A stretch of 64,000 nt of DNA from JAJZEO01 sp964477345 (lineage in GTDB: Bacteria > Chlamydiota > Chlamydiia > Chlamydiales > 2-12-FULL-49-11), in contig CAYZDL010000001.1 of assembly GCA_964477345.1 (NCBI GenBank), forward strand, positions 62,001 through 126,000, given 5' to 3'. How positions within the stretch are numbered: position 1 is the first letter of the stretch; each line of letters begins with the position of its first letter. This document shows, piece after piece, positions 50,632-58,574 of the stretch. The translations under genes were made by a program, and so were the position numbers. The notes beneath the pieces are model-generated. The model was given only the letters and a program-made list of their open reading frames with translations, was not told the DNA's origin and did not search any database.

Positions 50632-53357
50632 CAAAGATTGACTCTACGGCATAAGGTGAGAAAACCGGCATCCCTGTTTCCACCGATGTAAGCCCTCAAA
50701 CGCTCTAATGAAACCCTAAGCGACTCGTCGTCAACCTCTCTTTCTTTGAATTGCCCAAGAATCGACAGTGCTTGTCGTACCTCGTTACCATTTCCTCTAC
50801 GGCCCATCAAAGTTTTTATCGCACCTTCAACATATCTACCTTGACTCTCGATCGACTTACTCCAAGGAATCGCCTGCTCAAGGACACTAAACTTTTTACT
50901 ATAGTACCCCTGTAAATCCTCAATAGTCATCGTCGCCTTGGCCTCTTCTACTCCGACACCTTCTAATTTTGCATAAGTTTCATAAATCGAATCCAAATTG
51001 GCTTTAAATTCTTCCGCACTAGTTGTGAAAGGAGGAATGAAAGGCTTTTCTCCCATGCTGTAACCTACAAGCCTTGCTTTTTCGGCCATCCCAGCATAAA
51101 ACTCAGTCACTACCTGAAAATCGGTCAGCGACTCACGGACAAATTTAGCCCCTCTGGGCATCGGCATGCCCCAAAGCTGATCATAACATTTTTCTCCGTT
51201 CTCCTGATACTGGTGAGCAAATGTCAATAATTGCCTTCTTGAAGAAGGAGTCGCTGCGACTACCCACTGAAAATCAGGCACCTTTTCATGATAGGAGGTC
51301 AAAGCATTTCTCACATTCTCCCCAGTATTTGTCGAGTTCTTCTCAAGCTTTATCGCAACACCTCCGACAACATCCTGACTCCCATCGAATGTCCCGACAA
51401 ATTCAACAGGCACACCACTCTGGACCAAAGCTCTCTCTAAAGTACCACTCAGACTGATAGCCTCCTCAGTACCCGTAAAAATTGTCCCTTCTTGCCCCTT
51501 AACCATCTGGCCTATTTGAGGAAAAACCGCTGTCGTCGCATGCCCACCCTTACCCATTACCAGCACCTGCACATGCAGATTTTCAACAGTGCCACCTCTT
51601 TTTTCAACCTCTTCCCTCAAATGACGAATTTGCGAAGCCACAAACATCGGTGTCGATTGATCATTGTTCCCCGGCTCTAAAATCCTTAAAGTCACCACAC
51701 CTTGGTTTGATCTCTCGACTAAATCGGCTTCATCCAAGAAAGTATCCACAATTGCGGTCGACTCCTGCCCCTTTAGTTTCAATTCAGCAGAAACACTATC
51801 TAAACCCTTCTCTTCAAGACCTTTTACACGATCAAGGACACCTGTATATGTCATTTTCGCACCCGGCACAGGAGGAGGCAATTCTCTCATTGCATTGACC
51901 ACATCCTCACTTTTGACCACCAAAGGAGGATTTTCTCCATCGATTTCTTCACTCACAATACGATCGATCTTAGTTCTACCACCTAAACGCTCAATCGTAT
52001 CATCTGTGATCTCAGCCGCTGACATCACGTTCCGTGTATTAGTCAACAGCGCCTCCATATCTCTGAAAAGAGGCGGCTGTGGACCATCTGCAATTGCCGC
52101 TCTATTTGTCATTGCCTGCAACACCACAGAGGTAAAAATTGCATGAGAACTCTTCGCCTCACCGTACTGAACACGACTCTCAACAGAAGAACCCTTAACT
52201 TTGGCCTCAGCTCCCACAGGTGCGACGCAAATAAAATGCCCCTCAGAAGCCAAGAAAGCCGGCATATCATTTCCTGTCATCTTTTCATCATCACCAAGAT
52301 AAAGCATATCAAGCTTTACACCAGGTCCAGCCTCTTTCGGATCGAATTGATGATATCCCGCCAATTCAACCAAGCGACCATTGACAAATCCTGCTAGACT
52401 TCCCCCACCAGCACTTGCGAAAACTACCCTAGAGAGAATCTCATGCCTAACTCTTTCAGAAACCCCTGCAAGTCCAACCAAAAATCGTCTAACGGTACGA
52501 GCTGGATCGTTTCCAGAATTGATCACAAGCACTCCACCTTGAGCTAAATAGCTCAGAATAGGTCCCCGTGCAGGAGAATTAAACAAATTCGTCGATTCTA
52601 CGGGAAGTCCTGCAACAGGCTTGTCCCATAAGGTTCCATCCGCGTCAGAGATCACAACCGTATGACTTAACCTAGCATCGATGGTAGGCCCCGGCACATA
52701 CCCAATCTGCCCCAAAACCCCCACAAAATTATCACCTTGCTGTAAAAATTTAATCGGAGTTGCTTTATCAATACCCTCGGAAGAGATCTCCAATGTCGTA
52801 CTGCCCGCCTCAACAAACGCGAGCCCTCCGCAAGCACCTCTAATTTCAGCCGCAATTTTATTCCTAGTCACTCCATCCTTACAAGCCAGAGCAACATTTG
52901 CACAAAGACCACTCTTACCAAAACATTCCCTCAACTCTAACCTTGGCTTCTCATTATTTTCAGCCCTCAAAGGATCTGTCATCCACCCACAGATCTTCTC
53001 TCTTTGTTCACTCACAGACAAACCATTAAATTTTGCCCTATCCTCTTCACTTAGGGTCTTTTCGTAATCGTCCTTATGCATATCCAAAGCCGTTTCGACA
53101 AAAAGAGAATACTGTTCAGGCCTCAAACCGATCATAACATCATCCAATGTAGGCGAGCCAATTGACGAATAACCGCTACTTGAAGGCCTCACAGAGGATG
53201 TATCACTACCCTCTTCACTCTCTGTCATTGGAGCAAATCGATGTTCAATCGCAATTTTTTCCGTCTTTGCATCTATTGGGCTAATCCCTTCCTTACTAGA
53301 AAGATCAGCTACCTGATGTTGGAATCCCCCAGACCCCGCACCCCGCACTTCATTCAT
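50607..53357 (-). CDS. large HAD plus DUF218 (YdcF-like) protein, candidate effector
   Basis: The start is ATG 53357 (GGTGGGGG upstream), giving 916 residues. The first 75 are Ser/Glu-rich and disordered, without Sec signal, as in type III effectors. At about 235-360 lies a HAD phosphatase core: VVISDADGTLWD (nucleophile D-x-D), LVINSGND, and YLGDDEKMTGND. At about 545-710 a DUF218 fold shows LVMGKGGHATTAVFP, ALVQSGVPVEF, KNSTNTGENVRNAL and VVAATPSSRRQLLTF. The ends and middle are unassigned. The combination is not one I know. Substrates are unknown. Confidence 0.75.
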   Translation of the reverse strand: MNEVRGAGSGGFQHQVADLSSKEGISPIDAKTEKIAIEHRFAPMTESEEGSDTSSVRPSSSGYSSIGSPTLDDVMIGLRPEQYSLFVETALDMHKDDYEKTLSEEDRAKFNGLSVSEQREKICGWMTDPLRAENNEKPRLELRECFGKSGLCANVALACKDGVTRNKIAAEIRGACGGLAFVEAGSTTLEISSEGIDKATPIKFLQQGDNFVGVLGQIGYVPGPTIDARLSHTVVISDADGTLWDKPVAGLPVESTNLFNSPARGPILSYLAQGGVLVINSGNDPARTVRRFLVGLAGVSERVRHEILSRVVFASAGGGSLAGFVNGRLVELAGYHQFDPKEAGPGVKLDMLYLGDDEKMTGNDMPAFLASEGHFICVAPVGAEAKVKGSSVESRVQYGEAKSSHAIFTSVVLQAMTNRAAIADGPQPPLFRDMEALLTNTRNVMSAAEITDDTIERLGGRTKIDRIVSEEIDGENPPLVVKSEDVVNAMRELPPPVPGAKMTYTGVLDRVKGLEEKGLDSVSAELKLKGQESTAIVDTFLDEADLVERSNQGVVTLRILEPGNNDQSTPMFVASQIRHLREEVEKRGGTVENLHVQVLVMGKGGHATTAVFPQIGQMVKGQEGTIFTGTEEAISLSGTLERALVQSGVPVEFVGTFDGSQDVVGGVAIKLEKNSTNTGENVRNALTSYHEKVPDFQWVVAATPSSRRQLLTFAHQYQENGEKCYDQLWGMPMPRGAKFVRESLTDFQVVTEFYAGMAEKARLVGYSMGEKPFIPPFTTSAEEFKANLDSIYETYAKLEGVGVEEAKATMTIEDLQGYYSKKFSVLEQAIPWSKSIESQGRYVEGAIKTLMGRRGNGNEVRQALSILGQFKEREVDDESLRVSLERLRAYIGGNRDAGFLTLCRRVNLCYERAVAS

Positions 53358-53375
53358 AATAATCCCCCACCCCAA

Positions 53376-53763
53376 TCTGTTGTAATTTCTTAATTACTTA
53401 TAATTGTCCTTACCAGTAATTATAATCAAAATTAATTAAAAAGTAAATATAAATATTTAATTGTAAAGTATTTATTTTAATTTTTTTGACGGATAATTTG
53501 AATTGCAAGACACACTAGATTGAATGGTCTACACGTACAAAAGGGAAACAATGGAGTTTCTTTTAGGAAAATACCGAATCAGCGTATTCTATTTCTTCAA
53601 ATTGAGAAGAACTATTTAAGAGATAACCACTTAAAAAAACAATCGCGATTAGTAATGGCTCTAGCATTGAGAGTCTTCTGGGCATAACATAGACATGTGA
53701 ATGAAACCTTGTATCTTAGCTTTGTTGTTGGTGCCTATTGTAAAAATCATAAGACAGCCTCCC
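53376..53763. other. AT-rich intergenic region without gene
   Basis: About 390 bases, very AT-rich between 53395 and 53500, with several TATAAT-like hexamers that could serve the gene at 50607 on the minus strand. Only a 22-codon ORF (ATG at 53551) occurs. No hairpin terminator or RNA gene was seen. Confidence 0.6.
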
Positions 53764-54471
53764 CTATTTCTTGTAGTCGGTGAAGAGCTTTTCAAAGTGA
53801 GCCATAAGGGCATTGGTATGAGCGATAACTATTGGGTCGTCTCTGTATTTTTGCACATACTCATTGAGTTCCTTAGTACTATTCAATGAAATAGCCCCAT
53901 GACCCTCCTCTCTCTCTATGTGCCCAGGGAGATTTTCACTGGGGGAGCCTGTGAAGCTTTCAGTCATATGCTCATGCCATTGTTGAATCACTTGAGGGGT
54001 GACTCCGTGTATTTCTTCTTCCTTGATGGGTGTCGAGAGAAACGTGCAAATCGCTTTCTTGTCACATCTATTTTGCGAGTAGAGGACCTCGTCCTCAAGG
54101 ACCTTAATACGAATTTGAGGCGCATAGGCAAGATGCCGATAACCGGGTGGCAAAAGGTGTTTATCTACGTAGTTATCTCTCACTTCATCTACATAGGAAT
54201 GGAGCTTCATCCCTTTTGTAAAGGGGTCTTTGATCTCAATGAGATCAGTTATTGTAAGCCCTTTTTCGTGGGTTTTCGTTCGGGATATTTTGGCCATGTA
54301 GCGGATGTCTGGGAAAAGAGTCCCTAACATAAACGCTTTCTTTTGTTCCTCTGAGTATTGCTCGAAGTGATCAATCCACATTTGACCAATCGTAGCGTGA
54401 AAAAGAGGAGCTGCAGTGTGTATCTTTACACCGATGACGCAAAGGACGAAGATAGATAAAAATTTTTTCAT
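53764..54471 (-). CDS. exported zinc-phospholipase-C-like protein
   Basis: Signal peptide (FLSIFVLCVIGVKIHTA) followed by FHATIGQMWIDHF, FMLGTLFPDIRYMAK, TKTHEKG and FTKGMKLHSYVDE, the His/Asp pattern of the zinc-dependent phospholipase C/S1-P1 nuclease fold, in which these residues bind zinc. About 235 residues, as in the family. It may cleave phospholipids in the envelope or host membrane. The match is by motif layout only. Confidence 0.6.
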   Translation of the reverse strand: MKKFLSIFVLCVIGVKIHTAAPLFHATIGQMWIDHFEQYSEEQKKAFMLGTLFPDIRYMAKISRTKTHEKGLTITDLIEIKDPFTKGMKLHSYVDEVRDNYVDKHLLPPGYRHLAYAPQIRIKVLEDEVLYSQNRCDKKAICTFLSTPIKEEEIHGVTPQVIQQWHEHMTESFTGSPSENLPGHIEREEGHGAISLNSTKELNEYVQKYRDDPIVIAHTNALMAHFEKLFTDYKK

Positions 54472-54542
54472 AAGACATCTACTTTAATAAAATCTCGATT
54501 TTTTCTCTAGAAGCATTATAATCTTTGCCCAAAGGAGTCCCT

Positions 54543-54713
54543 ATGAAAAAAGAGCATGAGCATAACTATACAGCAACGCTTGGTAAATGGTACAGCTGGG
54601 ACGCTCCAACAGGGCTTGCGATTGGGCTTTTGGGGTTGAGTCTTGGCCTTGGTGTTATCCTATCGTCGGTAGGTCTTTTAGCTTTACTTCTCCACAAAGC
54701 AGGGCTATTGTAA
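54543..54713 (+). CDS. small single-span membrane protein
   Basis: The 56-residue protein (start MKKEHEHNYTATLGKWYSWD, AAGGAG five bases upstream) has one long hydrophobic stretch GLAIGLLGLSLGLGVILSSV at the C-terminus. The strong ribosome binding site supports a real gene. It converges with the DUF1543 gene. Function unknown. Confidence 0.65.
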   Translation: MKKEHEHNYTATLGKWYSWDAPTGLAIGLLGLSLGLGVILSSVGLLALLLHKAGLL

Positions 54714-55271
54714 ACGTAAAAGTTCTTTGTCAAGCTTGATGTAGGCAGATTGAATCTCGTTCTTTTCTTGATTCATTGCAGGCTTAAGTGTGATAAAGAA
54801 CTGGTCTACCTCGTCTAATTCGATCACGTCATCGACATCAAATTCGTCATTGGCAACATGAGAAACCTCAATTACATCGTCTTTGTGAATCGTATGTAGA
54901 TCGGGAGAGGCAAATTCTTCCTTAGCTCGTCTGACTGCATTTGGTGCTGATGTAGCTACATAAAACTCACTCTTGTGCACTTCGGTAAACTCGCCATGCC
55001 TGTATGCTCCAAGATTAATGAAAAAGAGCTTGTTTTCCTGAGGCTCAGCCGGTCTTGATTTTGAAAGGCTCACCTCAAAACCATCAACCTGTTTGATCTC
55101 TTGGTAAGAATCGATATGAAAGCCATCCAAATTTCCAAACCATTTCCGGGCAAGTAGAGAGTAGCTCTCTTCAATCGTCGTTGCAACAACAAAAACGACA
55201 TCATGTAGCTCTATGTTGCATTTATCAGCTCGTCCTCCGAGGTAAACAGCAAAAAGTTTTTCTTCTGACAT
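54705..55271 (-). CDS. DUF1543 protein
   Basis: Starting at ATG 55271 (AAGGAG upstream), the 188-residue protein matches DUF1543: LFAVYLGGRADKCNIELHDV, VVFVVATTIEES and WFGNLDGFHIDSY in the first half and a second, related half (LFFINLGAYRHGEFTEVHKS). The domain is of unknown function and appears here twice, once strongly and once weakly, as an internal duplication. Confidence 0.8.
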   Translation of the reverse strand: MSEEKLFAVYLGGRADKCNIELHDVVFVVATTIEESYSLLARKWFGNLDGFHIDSYQEIKQVDGFEVSLSKSRPAEPQENKLFFINLGAYRHGEFTEVHKSEFYVATSAPNAVRRAKEEFASPDLHTIHKDDVIEVSHVANDEFDVDDVIELDEVDQFFITLKPAMNQEKNEIQSAYIKLDKELLRLQ

Positions 55272-55458
55272 ATTGACTCCTTTTTTCTTGCCTATTGTAC
55301 ATAAAACCGTTTTTTTTTTGACACCCCTCACGATTACTTAATACACCGCATCGAACTCTGAAAAAAGAGACCTGTCTTATTGACAAAAAATTCTTGCATC
55401 TAAAATAAATTTTTTGCTAGTCTTCATTCTTTCTTAACATAAACCAAAAAGGAGCTTT

Positions 55459-55908
55459 ATGGAACAAACAGCACTTAGAACAGTATCCCCAACAACTTTT
55501 GATGCGATCTTCAGTAAGCTTGAGACTCTCCAATCAGAAGATAACGAAGCCTTACGCGCACTTGCTACAAGATGTGATACCGAAGCTAATGTAATGACTA
55601 CAGTTCAAGCTGAAGTAGTTGCATCATTGCAGGAGAGAGATCTTATCACTGAAGGTGGCGCAGTTTCTCCTAATGTAAAAAGCGTCCTTTTAGCTTCTAT
55701 CGGAGATTTAACTGCAGCCCTTGCACAACAAGGTCTAATTACAATCCAAAAACCTGTGACTCAACTTGCTGCTGCTAGCGATGCGGTCGGTGACGAAGCA
55801 AAAAGCCCCGTCCGAGTTAAATATATGGGCTCAAAAACAGATGTTTTACCATCAGCTCCTCCCAAAGATACCCCTCTAGATCGTACTATGTCCTTAACTT
55901 TAGAATAG
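55459..55908 (+). CDS. hypothetical Ala-rich protein
   Basis: AAAAAGGAG precedes the ATG and a TTGACA lies at 55380. The 149-residue soluble protein is helical and Ala/Leu/Val rich, then has a Pro-rich tail (VLPSAPPKDTPLD). No signal peptide. A degraded copy lies directly downstream (55945). No known family; a lineage-specific protein, possibly an effector. Confidence 0.6.
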   Translation: MEQTALRTVSPTTFDAIFSKLETLQSEDNEALRALATRCDTEANVMTTVQAEVVASLQERDLITEGGAVSPNVKSVLLASIGDLTAALAQQGLITIQKPVTQLAAASDAVGDEAKSPVRVKYMGSKTDVLPSAPPKDTPLDRTMSLTLE

Positions 55909-55944
55909 ATTCTTGTTACTGTTCTAAGTGCCCTAGCTTTCTAA

Positions 55945-56104
55945 GTTGGGGCGCATTTTTCTCAATTAGCCCGAGAGCCTTCTGATATCGCTAGGTTAAA
56001 AAAAGAGGCTCTTTTATCAAAAGAGAGTCAAGAAGGTGAAGTGCCCAACGATGTAAAAAAAGTGGTCTTAGCTTCTATCACCAATTTTAAGGATCTCAGC
56101 ACTC
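55945..56104 (+). pseudogene. degraded tandem copy of the preceding gene
   Basis: A start-less frame reads ARLKKEALLSKESQEGEVPN then DVKKVVLASITNFKDL, aligning with VASLQERDLITEGGAVSPNV and KSVLLASIGDLTAAL of the upstream product. The fragment covers only the central 40 residues and its end is overlapped by the convergent amine oxidase gene. Confidence 0.6.
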
Positions 56105-57448
56105 TTCCAAGACTATTCTTGCGATACGCTCGCCCGATTCAAAAGCAGCTTCCATCGTCCCTGCAATCGTGGGATCAATTCCTGTATGTTCCCCGGCAAA
56201 ATAAACCGTTTTACTAATTGGTGCAAACAGTGCTTTAACTTGATGTTTACCACAAGGAATTATCTTTCCGAATGTCTCTTCTTGGCCTGCCACAAAGTAA
56301 GAATAGCTGCCACCAGCAAATCGATCATTAGCCCAGCTGTAGCCAATCGGTCCCCAGTAAGAAGCAAAAGGGATATCCAATCCATACAATGGCATCGATT
56401 GACTGCTTTCAAGAGTTCCATAGATTGCTTCCAACATCGGCTTTTCTTTTTCATAAACATCTGAAACTGTAAGTGGAGTGAACTGTATTGGTAAATAAAG
56501 AGTCACAACTTTCGATCCAGCCACCCGAAAACAAACCCCTGCATTGTCAATCCCAAATAGAAATGAGGAGGTCGATTTTTTTTCCGGCATGGTCAAAATG
56601 ATCTTACCCCTCTTCGAATAGGGAACTTGTTTGATTTGATCTAGTCTTTTAGAGGGGATAATCGATTCATCAAAAGCGATCTTTTCGTAGGTAGGACAGG
56701 GATTCGTAAGAATCACTTTATCAGCAGTAACAGTCGTTCCTCCTCCGAAAGCAAGGACTAATTTCCCTCCTGCTTTTTTTGTCACTTTCTTGAGAGGTGT
56801 TTCGAGCTGAACTCTATCTCCAAGCTCTCTTGCCATACTCTCCAATAATCGACTATTCCCCCCTTCTATCGTATCGATTGCAATCGAATCTGAGCCATTA
56901 CGAACAGCCTCATGTCCTTGAACCACTCCCCCAGCTATCATATGATAGAGCGTCGTTGCATAACTAGAAGAAAGCGTATCTAGAGTCCCCCCCTCATAAG
57001 CTCTCAATCGCATTTCCATATTCTTATATTGGAGGCTCTCTTTTTTCATCAAAGAGTCGAAGATTTCCCTCATGTTGGTACAAGAAGAACCCAGTTTTTC
57101 TAATTGTTGTTTCAAACTATTCAGATCACGCCTAAAGTTAGCCATCAACTCAGCTTCATCGTGTAATTGCTTTCCATCAAAGAATGCCCCCCTTCTTCCG
57201 ATACTGGTTCTTTTCACCTTAAGGCCAAACTGCTTGATTAAACGACGCATTGTTTGGGCATCGCCACCATCGCAAATGTTCTGTCCACCGAATTCAACCA
57301 ACTCATCATCGATCTTTCCGGTTAAAATCCGGCCTCCAACCCTCTCTTTCGCTTCAAAGACTTGAACGTTCACACCCTTTTCAAGCAACGTCAACGCCGC
57401 TGTGAGGCCTGCTGCCCCTGCACCAATGATAACCACTTGCAAACTCAC
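56096..57448 (-). CDS. flavin-containing amine oxidase family protein
   Basis: FAD-binding Rossmann motif VVIIGAGAAGLTAALTLLEK is at the N-terminus, followed by the ERVGGRI loop of monoamine oxidase/protoporphyrinogen oxidase proteins, and the C-terminal FAD clamp FAGEHTGIDPTIAGTMEAA. The length of 450 residues is normal. It oxidises an amine or polyamine substrate that cannot be specified. Confidence 0.85.
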   Translation of the reverse strand: MSLQVVIIGAGAAGLTAALTLLEKGVNVQVFEAKERVGGRILTGKIDDELVEFGGQNICDGGDAQTMRRLIKQFGLKVKRTSIGRRGAFFDGKQLHDEAELMANFRRDLNSLKQQLEKLGSSCTNMREIFDSLMKKESLQYKNMEMRLRAYEGGTLDTLSSSYATTLYHMIAGGVVQGHEAVRNGSDSIAIDTIEGGNSRLLESMARELGDRVQLETPLKKVTKKAGGKLVLAFGGGTTVTADKVILTNPCPTYEKIAFDESIIPSKRLDQIKQVPYSKRGKIILTMPEKKSTSSFLFGIDNAGVCFRVAGSKVVTLYLPIQFTPLTVSDVYEKEKPMLEAIYGTLESSQSMPLYGLDIPFASYWGPIGYSWANDRFAGGSYSYFVAGQEETFGKIIPCGKHQVKALFAPISKTVYFAGEHTGIDPTIAGTMEAAFESGERIARIVLEEC

Positions 57449-57624
57449 GTCAAATCCCTCTGTTAAACGAAGTTACCAAGGTTATCAAAGCGGTTCTATA
57501 AGTAAAAGGAAAAACTTAAATCGTTAACCTCTAACATATTGCATTGTTTCTTGCAAAAAATACATTTCTTAGGTTTCCTCTAAGTTGTAATACCTTAACC
57601 TAACCAAATTGGGGGAGAATTGTT

Positions 57625-57822
57625 ATGCATAGAATGGGACTGTCACATTATAATCATGTTGCTTGGGGAGTATTAATCGCCGCTTTTGGGGTGTTCTTCC
57701 TAATCGCCAACTTAGTAAGCCGAGAAATCTTGTGCTTTTGGCCTATTTTTCTCATTATCGCTGGCGGACTAAAAGTATTCTGCAGCTGCTGTGGATCATG
57801 TGACCATAGTAGTCGTAAGTAA
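57625..57822 (+). CDS. small two-helix membrane protein, DUF5668-like
   Basis: The 65-residue protein has two hydrophobic spans, HVAWGVLIAAFGVFFLIANL and ILCFWPIFLIIAGGLKVFCS, arranged like the LiaI/LiaF N-terminal (DUF5668) segment with the central W-P. A Cys-rich tail (CSCCGSCDH) follows, perhaps metal-binding. GGGGGAG precedes the ATG and a terminator follows. Confidence 0.65.
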   Translation: MHRMGLSHYNHVAWGVLIAAFGVFFLIANLVSREILCFWPIFLIIAGGLKVFCSCCGSCDHSSRK

Positions 57823-57831
57823 TGCTGGATC

Positions 57832-57863
57832 GGGGGCAAACCTGCCCCCACCACTATTTTTTT
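57832..57863 (+). terminator. intrinsic terminator
   Basis: Stem GGGGGCA / TGCCCCC with a four-base loop, then ACCACTA and seven T residues, just after the small membrane gene. It lies against the end of the convergent DUF4260 gene. Confidence 0.8.
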
Positions 57864-58231
57864 GCAAAGGGTGAGACGCCAAGATGGGTCTCATCGAATT
57901 TCTCTTTGGTTTTCAGACCGATTCCTAACATCCTGTCAAAATTGATGTGACAAAACCATACCAAGGCCAACTTGATTAAAAGTTGCTGTCCGGTAAAATA
58001 CCCAACCACACCTAGAATCAGAGGCCCCACTTCCGAATGGAGTAGATTGTAGGAGATTCCACCTACTTTTGAATTGATAGCATACCCCAAAATCCCAAGA
58101 TCGGGGATCAAAATACAAAAAGCAAATAGAATCCACGATCCTTGCAAAAAATGGAAAGCCGCCAAACTCAACGTAAGCCAAAGAGTTGCTTCAAGCCTAA
58201 GAAATCCGGTGGCAAAATTCTGTGTACTCAT
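57854..58231 (-). CDS. DUF4260 membrane protein
   Basis: The 125-residue, three-to-four helix protein matches DUF4260: LRLEATLWLTLSLAAFHFLQ, CILIPDLGILGYAINSKVGG, YNLLHSEVGP and HINFDRMLGIGLK ending in THLGVSPF. The family is of unknown function. No ribosome binding site is obvious before ATG 58231. Confidence 0.85.
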   Translation of the reverse strand: MSTQNFATGFLRLEATLWLTLSLAAFHFLQGSWILFAFCILIPDLGILGYAINSKVGGISYNLLHSEVGPLILGVVGYFTGQQLLIKLALVWFCHINFDRMLGIGLKTKEKFDETHLGVSPFAKK

Positions 58232-58282
58232 TGAAATTATGATAATACTTGAAATTAGATATTTTCAAGCAATCCGATACAT

Positions 58283-58500
58283 TCATCCCGATTTTTCTGA
58301 ACCTAAATCGACCATCTTTTGCAACAGCTGGGTATTCAGAACTTCAATCAACCTACCACGATCATCATATGTACAACACCCTTTTGCAATAACGAGGTGA
58401 ATAGCGGCATTGTTCCTAGACTTTATTGCAAGGTAAGTAATGGACCATCTTCACCCATAACCGGTTCATCGAGATAATCCTTCTCCAAAGCTATAATGAT
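58283..58500 (-). pseudogene. frameshifted ankyrin-like remnant
   Basis: One minus frame gives ALEKDYLDEPVMGEDGPLL and a shifted frame continues LAIKSRNNAAIHLVIAKGCC then YDDRGRLIEVLNTQLLQKMV, which together resemble an ankyrin repeat unit (DG-x-PL-x-x-AI-x-x-x-N). A stop follows at 58283. No start remains. Ankyrin genes are frequent effectors in environmental chlamydiae. Confidence 0.45.
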
Positions 58501-58520
58501 TAAAAATAATATTTACAAAA

Positions 58521-58551
58521 TAAAAGCGCCCCATAAGTAAATCTGGGGCAC
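58521..58551 (-). terminator. terminator of the 751-residue exported protein gene
   Basis: On the minus strand, GTGCCCCA pairs with TGGGGCGC (one mismatch) around a ten-base loop and is followed by TTTTATTTTG, 24 bases after the stop codon of the gene at 58575. Confidence 0.8.
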
Positions 58552-58574
58552 TTATTTAAACATACACTAGGCTA

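Noticed and set aside
51664..52146. 160-codon plus-strand ORF inside the HAD/DUF218 gene
   Set aside because: It is antisense to a gene with recognisable domains; Ser/Pro/Thr-rich composition is typical of a reverse-complement shadow.
53551..53619. 22-codon ORF with a purine-rich upstream stretch
   Set aside because: Too short to support, with no recognisable feature or terminator.
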